Shown piece by piece: positions 57,401 through 64,000 of a DNA stretch of 64,000 nucleotides. The position numbers and the translations under genes were made by a program. The notes beneath the pieces are model-generated. The model was given only the letters and a program-made list of their open reading frames with translations, did not search any database and was not told where the DNA came from. Within the stretch, counting starts at the first letter, position 1. Every line of letters starts with the position of its first letter. The stretch is from the NCBI GenBank assembly GCA_973895155.1, contig OZ316894.1, forward strand, positions 25,792,001 through 25,856,000, given 5' to 3'. The DNA is from Marsupella aquatica. Taxonomy: Eukaryota > Marchantiophyta.

Positions 57401-57959
57401 CAAGATTTTTTTTGGTTAGTTGGTCTGCATCTTTATGTACATTCAAGTAACTGGTAGTCAGGCAAGTCTTCTCTACTACAGGTAAGCTACTTGTCTTGGA
57501 CCATCCCAAGCCACATGAACTAAGACTCTTTTCCATTAGCCCCTTGTCCCCTGCCCACCCCCTTGCCACCTCCTTTCATTCTGTATCCCTAAGTGTACCC
57601 GTTATGCACGGGTACACTTGAAAGGGAGTGGAAAACAGTTCTATGGGACCAGTCACAGACCCTCACCTGCTTTGCGCCCACTGTAATTATGCCCAAACTT
57701 CATGGTTACAGGTCACTGGGACACCACCTGTCACCCGTCCTGTCATTTGAGGACCACCTGCAGTCCTGCACTGAGGGCTCTAATGACCCGGTGTTGAGGA
57801 GGACCCACCCTAAGACCCTTGGATACCGTGAGGTAAAGATCCAAAGTGCTGAATTTGCCAAATTCCAATCTACTGAAATGTCATAGCCAGTCTTTTGCCA
57901 AAATTACACAAGTTTCTTTTTCGATCCAAGAGCCAGTTTCTCATCAACCATATCAACCC
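54484..57959. other. Intergenic, no supported gene
   Basis: The first 250 bases are T-rich 3' UTR of the preceding fragment (CTCTTT and GGTTCCC repeats). A duplicated phrase GGACTACCTGTAGTGGTCAGGCCT-like occurs twice at 55010-55060. The 200-residue plus frame at 56184-56786 has no recognisable domain and looks like old repeat DNA. Confidence 0.4.
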
Positions 57960-58270
57960 CGCTAGCCAGAATTTTGACGATCTCACCTACCCATAACCCT
58001 ATTAGTCAGAGTTTAGATATGTAAGGGTCATAAATTCATCTATAAATTTGAATAAAGTATTTTCTCACCTAGCCACAATCCCATTAGCCAGAAATTGATA
58101 ATCCAAGGGTCATAAATTAATAATTAATCCATAAAAACTAATTGAAGAATTTACTCATCAAGCCACAATCCCATTAGCCAGAATTTGATGATCCAGGGTC
58201 ATAGATCAATCTAGCAAAACAAAATATGGGTCATAGATCAATCCAGCAAAACAAAATAAATAAATTTCTT
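57960..58270. repeat. Three or four imperfect tandem copies of a roughly 90-bp unit
   Basis: The order AGCCACAATCCCATTAGCCAG, AATTTGAT, CCA.GGGTCATA(A/G)AT repeats. A short secondary repeat GGGTCATAGATCAATC lies at the end. Confidence 0.85.
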
Positions 58271-59474
58271 AGCATAGGGTAATGAGAGTTTGGTCTGGGG
58301 TGACTAGTCTATATCACGCTGCTGTGACCAGAAAGTGAGGAAATGTGAGAGTATCCCAAAAAAATTTCTGAACTTTGTGAGAACAATTTTCAGATTAGAA
58401 ACCCAGCCCAAACATTCATTATCATAAGTAATACTTGCCCAAAATAAAGATTACCTGCAATACTTTCTGGATACACCACCTAATAGAAAAGTTACACGGT
58501 AACCTTTGATCCTGACAGGAATTACACCATGTAGCATCGAAGAAAACCTTGAAAAATAGGCTAACCACATTCTTCCTCAATTCTCTTCGTCGTACCCGAC
58601 ACCCTTCCTTCGCTCGTCCCTTCGCTCGTCCCCTAGCGTGTGACTGCTCTGCTCCTCGGTCCGTCCTACTGTAGACTGTCGGACCCTCCCAAGCATCCGA
58701 GTCCCAATCCTTTCTTTCATGTTCTTTCTACTTCGCGCAAGAGTTCGTTTCGAGTTTCGAGTGCCTTGCCGACGTTCTCTCTTTCGCCGTCAGTTTCATC
58801 GTCGAACAGCCTTGCACGCAGAGTGCATAGCAACGAGAGAAACGAACGAGCATTGGGGACGAAGTCTGTGTAGATGTGTACAGTAGTAAAGCGAAGAGCT
58901 TCGGAATTGAACGAGCGAAGGAGCGGGCGGATGGTGAGGACGAAGTGGTTGGCGATGACACGCACGCGCTCTGCCTGTTGAAACATGGAGCCCTTGCGAC
59001 GACCGTGGTTGGGAGTCCGTGGAAGCAGAGGACGGGACCGCACGGGAGGGGAGGTCGAGGAGAGGCGAGGAGATTTCTCGCTCCCGTTCTCTATTATTAT
59101 GTTCATCTTTAAATAGTCCGGTACAGTATAGCTACGAACGAGCGAACAATGAGGACGAGGTCTCCCTTGATGACACGAGCGCGCTCTCCCTGTTGAAATT
59201 GAGCACCTTCAACCGTGCTACTCGGACGTGCGTGGAAGCAGTAGACGGGAGCGAACGGGAGGGGAGGTCGAGGAGAGGAAGGAGAATTGGCTCTTGGGCA
59301 GGATGATGATGGTACGGAGCCCTCCGCCGGGAAAATTGTTCTTCGGATGTTGCTTGTGCACACCGGCCGAGGAGTCGTTGCCGTGGTGGTGGTGCAGGTA
59401 GCGGAAAGCAAGCGCTTTCTTCTGGTCGTCGGAGATTGAGATTGGGAGTTATTTCGACTCGCAAGATCATCGTC
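58271..59474. promoter_or_regulatory. Upstream region of the LPA1-like gene with a diverged duplication
   Basis: CT-rich DNA at 58560-58700 probably holds the promoter or 5' UTR start. Two related blocks, about 58912-59085 and 59134-59280, share GAACGAGCGAA, GAGGACGA, GATGACACG, CGCGCTCT.CCTGTTGAAA and GAACGGGAGGGGAGGTCGAGG-like ends about 210-220 bp apart. No exon with a confirmed start is seen here. Confidence 0.55.
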
Positions 59475-62012
59475 ATGGCGGAGCGCCCGAAATTGCTGTA
59501 CATTATCATCAATGACGAGGCGGAGCAGCAACAACAGCATCAGCATGTGGCCGGCGGTGGAGGAGCAGTAGCAACAGGAGGAGGTTTAGAGCAGCAAAAG
59601 CTGCGGAAGCAGCATGCCAAAACTCGCAAATTCCCTCCGCCAAGGTATACTCGATCGGTGATGCAGAGCACCCTGCAGCTTATGGGATGCAAGGCGCGCC
59701 ACGCTTTCAAAATCTGCGATCGCGTCTTTGAGGTCTTGAGGAGCGAAGGAGACCCCGCCAAGAAAGTTGAAATATGGCGACACCATTCCGAAGCGGAGGC
59801 GTTGTTCCGTGTCTATGATGAAACCATCGAGAATGAGCGCCAAGGAGAGCGAGGAGGAGGTCCGCCCGTCGATTGCGCAGCAACAACACCTAGTAATAAT
59901 AACAAGCATGACGATGGCAGCAGGACGCCACCAAATTCAAGGTCCGGCAAGGAGCGAGCGACCGTGACGGTCACGAGGGACAAATTCCTCGACGTGGTGT
60001 GTGAAGCGCTGGCCGAATACCAGTACGTCGGGCCGAATCAGAGGGCCGACCTCTTGCTCGCATGCAAGGTGCGCGAGAAGAGGACATCGGTGACCGTTTT
60101 GCTTTGCGGCACAAGTGGCTGCGGTAAGTCGACCCTCTCCTCATTGCTGGCGAGCAGGCTCGGAGTCACGACAGTGGTATCGACTGACTCATTGCGCCAC
60201 ATGATGAGAAGCTTCGTGAGCGAGAAGGAAAACCCTCTGCTGTGGGCCTCGACGTACCATGCGGGAGAATGTCTGGATCATGTGGCAATTGCGGAAGCAA
60301 AACTAAAGAAAAAGGAAGCGAAAACGTCCAATATTCCGATCCGAAATTCTTCATTTGATGGGCGGTCATTCAGTCCGGGGTTAGGAGGATCATCCTCCTC
60401 CGGTAGTGGTGGCTCCTCAGGGTCCTCGACGGTTGCTCCAGAGAGCTTGTTGCAGAAGACAAGATCAAGCGAGGAGCCTGCGAAGGGAAGTAGCATCGGC
60501 GATGTGCATCATGCAAGTGAGGATGGAAATGGGAGGACCGAGAGTGTTCCGAATATCTCGTCCCAGATTGGAAGCATTGATGTAGGAGGAGCTGATGCAG
60601 TCATGGGGTCGAAAACGATGGTTGTGCAAGGATTCAAAGCTCAAAGCGAGATGGTGATAGATAGCCTCGACCGGCTTATCACAGCATGGGAGCAGAAGAA
60701 CGAGTCTGTGGTGGTCGAGGGTGTACATTTGAGTCTCAATTTTGTGGTGGGGCTCATGAAGAAGCACCCCTCGATTGTTCCCTTCATGATTTACATATCA
60801 AATGAGGATAAGCATTTGGAGCGGTTCGCTGTTCGGGCCAAGTACATGACTCTTGATCCAGCAAAGAACAAGTACGTCAAATATATTCGGAACATCCGCA
60901 CTATCCAGGAGTACCTTTGTAAACGGGCTGATAAACATTTAGTGCCCAAAGTGAACAATACTAATGTAGATAAGAGTATTGCCCTTATTCATGCCACCGT
61001 TTTCAGCTGTTTGCGGCGAAGGATGGGAGGAGAACCTCTCTGCGATGCCGCAACAAACACGGTGAAGGTGGTGGATCAAGAGTATAAGAGTCAGTATGCA
61101 GCATCCTCGCTGGGTTCCAAAGGCATGTTCCAACTTATTCAGAGGAGAGGATCATCACGCCACCTCATGGCTCTAATGAACATAGACGGGTCAGTGGCCA
61201 AAGCTTGGCCAATTGAGTCGGATAGTAACGGAAAAGCAGTGTCAGGATCATCTAATGGTCAGGAGAGCGGAAGTAGAACTCCTTTATATGGGCCTCTAGC
61301 TATAGGGAAATCAGAACCTGTCAATCTGCAATTCGGACATTTTGGTCTGAGTGCCTGGCTGACTGATACTGGTGCAGCAAGCTATGCAACTAGCTACAAC
61401 GGTAGTGGTGACGGGCATAGCTCACGAGGAGAATATGAGTTGACCAGCAGTCATCCTGGATCTCCATCGTGCTCCAGCTCGCCTAAGCATGGGGAAGGGG
61501 GGGAAAAGGAACTTACAGACGAGGTAGTTGTCTCTGTTAGTGATGAGGAACCAGATGAGGAGGAACCAACAGAAGCAGACAGCGATGGCGAAGCTAGCGA
61601 CTGTGGGCTCGAGCACATTGACGAAGATGATGCCGGATCCGTGGACGACCAGAGTGAGAGATCTGATGACGATGGTGATGACGGGTTTTGTTTAGATGAC
61701 AAATTGGAGGAGCGAGATAACGTGCATGATCACCTCACAACAGGTATAAATGATAAAAGTGGCACCTTTTCTGGCAAGATAGGAGAGAGGATGCAGGTCA
61801 GGAGGTACACTCAAGGGCAAAGATACAAAGGAACATTGGTGGGCAGGCTGGTGGCAGAAGGGCTTTCACAAACCAGTAAGGACTCATCCGAGGTGACCAC
61901 TCCTGAGAATCGTTCTCATAATCGGTCCAAGAGTTGTCCGAACTGGGACTTCTGCTGTCCAATTTCAGAGGGCGAACCTAAAAGGACTTTGGAGTTCACA
62001 ACCGAAGGATGA
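59475..62012 (+). CDS. LPA1: LPA1-like P-loop NTPase (2-phosphoglycerate kinase-related)
   Basis: Low Phytic Acid 1 proteins influence phytate (inositol hexakisphosphate) formation in plants; the exact reaction is unsettled and the kinase domain resembles archaeal 2-phosphoglycerate kinase. I chose the ATG at 59475 ([15 protein letters not shown]), because homologues begin this way; an upstream in-frame ATG adds 13 residues. 845 residues. The N-terminal conserved region has [20 protein letters not shown]. The Walker A is [20 protein letters not shown], at about residues 218-237, followed by [12 protein letters not shown] conserved block has [13 protein letters not shown] and [15 protein letters not shown]. 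The long C-terminus is acidic and Ser-rich ([20 protein letters not shown]). There is no intron in 2.5 kb although flowering-plant LPA1 genes have several. No stop or frameshift, so it is probably expressed. Confidence 0.93.
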   Translation: MAERPKLLYIIINDEAEQQQQHQHVAGGGGAVATGGGLEQQKLRKQHAKTRKFPPPRYTRSVMQSTLQLMGCKARHAFKICDRVFEVLRSEGDPAKKVEIWRHHSEAEALFRVYDETIENERQGERGGGPPVDCAATTPSNNNKHDDGSRTPPNSRSGKERATVTVTRDKFLDVVCEALAEYQYVGPNQRADLLLACKVREKRTSVTVLLCGTSGCGKSTLSSLLASRLGVTTVVSTDSLRHMMRSFVSEKENPLLWASTYHAGECLDHVAIAEAKLKKKEAKTSNIPIRNSSFDGRSFSPGLGGSSSSGSGGSSGSSTVAPESLLQKTRSSEEPAKGSSIGDVHHASEDGNGRTESVPNISSQIGSIDVGGADAVMGSKTMVVQGFKAQSEMVIDSLDRLITAWEQKNESVVVEGVHLSLNFVVGLMKKHPSIVPFMIYISNEDKHLERFAVRAKYMTLDPAKNKYVKYIRNIRTIQEYLCKRADKHLVPKVNNTNVDKSIALIHATVFSCLRRRMGGEPLCDAATNTVKVVDQEYKSQYAASSLGSKGMFQLIQRRGSSRHLMALMNIDGSVAKAWPIESDSNGKAVSGSSNGQESGSRTPLYGPLAIGKSEPVNLQFGHFGLSAWLTDTGAASYATSYNGSGDGHSSRGEYELTSSHPGSPSCSSSPKHGEGGEKELTDEVVVSVSDEEPDEEEPTEADSDGEASDCGLEHIDEDDAGSVDDQSERSDDDGDDGFCLDDKLEERDNVHDHLTTGINDKSGTFSGKIGERMQVRRYTQGQRYKGTLVGRLVAEGLSQTSKDSSEVTTPENRSHNRSKSCPNWDFCCPISEGEPKRTLEFTTEG

Positions 62013-62873
62013 CTTGACTTCACATTAAGCCCACAGTCCACGAAAGTATACACGTGAGAAAAGTGTCCTTGACTGGCAAGCCATTACTTTTCCTGGGGAC
62101 TCTTTGAAATGTTCATTTCTTCAAATTAACTTGAAGGAGATTCCCCCATATGTGAACTCTTTTAAATTTCAAAATGCTATGATACATCAGCACTAATGAC
62201 TCCTACCTACCAATCCGATCAGGTTTTTGTTACCCCGTCTCCCGAGTGTGCGGTTGGCTATCAGTATTTAGACAGGAAGTAGAATGGTGGATAAATCTCC
62301 TTCAATGGTGGCCTGATAGCTCTCGCTGGACGGCTTGTAGGTTTAGGGTGTGGACGTATGTTTTTCAATTCCTGCATGATAGCTTTTGCTAGCTTAGTTA
62401 TGGGTTTAGTGAATCGGGCTAACCAAGGATTTGGTTGCGCAAGGGAGTCAAGACAGTCAGGGGTGTCTGGAAAATAATCCAGACGCGCTCACAAGATAGG
62501 TTTAAACTTCATACATGGGCTCCTCGGATGAGTTTCCATGCGGCTTTGTATATTCATAGGGTTTTTCGCTTGAGTGGCCCATCCTTTAAAGTTGTAGAAA
62601 ACGTGCTCTATGATATGGCTTGTATCTATTGTTTTCCAACACATTCATGTACAAGAGTGACAGAAGCATACCACCCTATTAACAATAGAACCTTGGCTTG
62701 TCCTAAAGCAAAGGAAGTACCTGAATAGCAGCACGACAAATGTGCACTCGAGAATAGAGTCTTCCGACTTGCATACAGGTGCAGCAAAAACGACGGCTGG
62801 AGCTCAATCACCATATCACCACAGAAGGCAAGTCAACTGACAAATTTGAGATAGTACGACTCAAAACTTTGCT
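62013..62873. other. Convergent 3' UTRs of LPA1-like and methyltransferase genes
   Basis: The two genes face each other here. No other coding sequence is supported. The plus frame at 62435-62728 is unrecognised. Confidence 0.5.
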
Positions 62874-64000
62874 TTATTTTTTGTGAGCTACAATGGTCCT
62901 GTGACGAGGGGAGCACTGCTCTTGAGTTGGAGAAGAAAACCCACGCTCCACAATGGCCATTTCAATGGGAAATGTTCGGTAATCATCGACCCACGGTTCA
63001 GTTGCTTTGAACTGCAATCATCAGAACCCACAGGAACAATTCCTTCATCAGTTTACGGACGGACCTACAGGCTTTACGAATGACTTGTGCTTAGGAGTCG
63101 AAGCAACTGGCTCACTATAATGGCCTCACTTAATGCTGTTGTCAACTAGATGTATACATAACAAGTAGACTAAGGCAAAAGTGTGAGTTAAAAACAACTT
63201 TCAACAGAAGTCGTAGTAGATTACAAGAATAGGGCATACCGCTGTGAAGGCAATCACGTTCTTAGCCATGTTTTGAAAATGAATGCTCCTGGGATCCATT
63301 TCCATGATTGCAAGGGAACCGCCTACTTTTAGAAGTCGATGAGCTTCTTCAATAATCTGTGTCAGGACAACCCAATGCATGATGTCAAATGATGTATCCC
63401 AGCAATGAGGATCACCAATTCCAAGGGTTTGAAAATCTGTGTCAGGACAACCCAATGCATGATGTCAAATGATGTATCCCAGCAATGAGGATCACCAATT
63501 CCAAGGGTTTGAAATTTACGAACAGGCATTTCGTATTAAGCATAGTTTGATCGGCCCTTGTACCAGCCTCCACGTTTTTGCCGTTTCCTTTCATCGTTGT
63601 AGAAGTCATCAGAACAACTCCTATTACAGGGACTGTTTCCCTCTGAAACCATTTGCCATTCAGGCGGGAAAAGTCGTACCAGCTTGACATCAAGATAACA
63701 ATGACAACAACTAATATGGATCGTGACCGTCAATTACCTTCTTGGTGGCTGAGCGAGGAAGTTCATGGCAAACCAGACACATTGACACCAGATCGTAGGC
63801 ACCTGATGGTAGGCCTGTATACTCGCCAGCAGCATGTAGGAATTGAACTGAACTGCTCTTTCCCTTCATCACCACTTCACAAACAAATGAAGTCAGTCCC
63901 AAAATGACCTCTATGAACTATTTGAAAACATTGCTTGAAGAAATGTTCACTTTAAGAGTGTATAAGTTCACCATAGGATGGGTCCCACAGCAATTTACCA
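62874..64000 (-). CDS. Class I SAM-dependent methyltransferase, 3' exons (5' end outside window)
   Basis: Three exons on the minus strand fit together. The exon ending at 63738 gives FLHAAGEYTGLPSGAYDLVS, MCLVCHELPRSATKK and a GTAATT donor. Exon 63356-63240 (39 codons) gives IIEEAHRLLKVGGSLAIMEM, then DPRSIHFQNMAKNVIAFTA and a GTATGC donor. Exon 63011-62874 gives FKATEPWVDDYRTFPIEMAI and ends SPRHRTIVAHKK, TAA. The motifs are those of UbiE/COQ5-type Rossmann methyltransferases (GLPxxxxDLVS, EEAHRLLKxGG), of the plant group with the closing PRHRTIVA. The SAM-binding glycine motif and any transit peptide lie beyond the right edge. The substrate is unknown. An 80-bp tandem duplication covers the acceptor of the middle exon. 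Confidence 0.88.
63354..63513. repeat. 80-bp tandem duplication containing a 3' splice site
   Basis: Copy 1 is 63354-63433 and copy 2 is 63434-63513, apparently identical. Each holds, on the minus strand, TTGGGTTGTCCTGACACAG, the acceptor of the methyltransferase exon. The duplicate acceptor is thus 80 bp further upstream in the intron. Confidence 0.92.

Noticed and set aside
58717-59106. 129-residue minus-strand frame upstream of LPA1
   Set aside because: Ser/Arg-rich antisense of the purine-rich promoter duplication, no homology recognised.

Overview
The window is nuclear DNA of a land plant. The reasons are plant-type gene families (a MORC ATPase, an LPA1-type P-loop protein, polyphenol oxidase, the Mediator subunit MED7, a plant-type SAM methyltransferase), GT-AG introns, and a heavy load of plant transposons. 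A non-seed plant such as a moss, liverwort, lycophyte or fern would fit, but the sequence does not let me name it. No rRNA, tRNA or CRISPR was seen.

Layout. 1-1629: 3' part of a MORC gene, open at the left edge. 1630-8035: repeat-rich, no convincing gene, with a dispersed repeat present on opposite strands at about 4.0-4.6 and 5.9-6.2 kb. 8041-14503: a complete but dead Ty1/copia retrotransposon on the minus strand (403-bp LTRs, 5-bp target duplication, tRNA-iMet primer site); gag-pol keeps one frame but has six internal stops. 16645-42558: a 25.9-kb CACTA (En/Spm) DNA transposon with matching termini and a GTT target duplication. All its genes read leftward: PHD, BRCT and F-box modules, a tnp2 transposase (TnpD type), then a TnpA-like gene. 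Nested in an exon of that TnpA-like gene is a second CACTA element, 19443-27325, with its own 30-bp termini and CAG target duplication; it has its own TnpA-like gene and carries the first two coding exons of a host MED7 gene. 42562-47800: decayed element-like ORFs. 48.0-51.3 kb: a polyphenol oxidase pseudogene with a 5'-truncated LINE in one intron (15-bp target duplication). 53.7-54.5 kb: a non-LTR retrotransposon C-terminal fragment. 59475-62012: an apparently intact single-exon LPA1-like gene. 62874-64000: 3' half of a SAM methyltransferase gene on the minus strand, running off the right edge.

Main points. (1) A CACTA element jumped into a coding exon of another CACTA element; removing it and one CAG restores the reading frame. 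(2) The outer element carries an EDM2-like PHD block, two BRCT-like repeats and an F-box, a possible accessory module bearing on chromatin or silencing. (3) The inner element has captured a MED7 fragment with its intron. (4) Across unrelated dead elements most disabling changes are in-frame stops, mainly TAG, with few frameshifts, as expected from deamination of methylated cytosine (CAG to TAG is the CWG context). The intact genes sit at the two ends; the middle is a nest of silenced elements.
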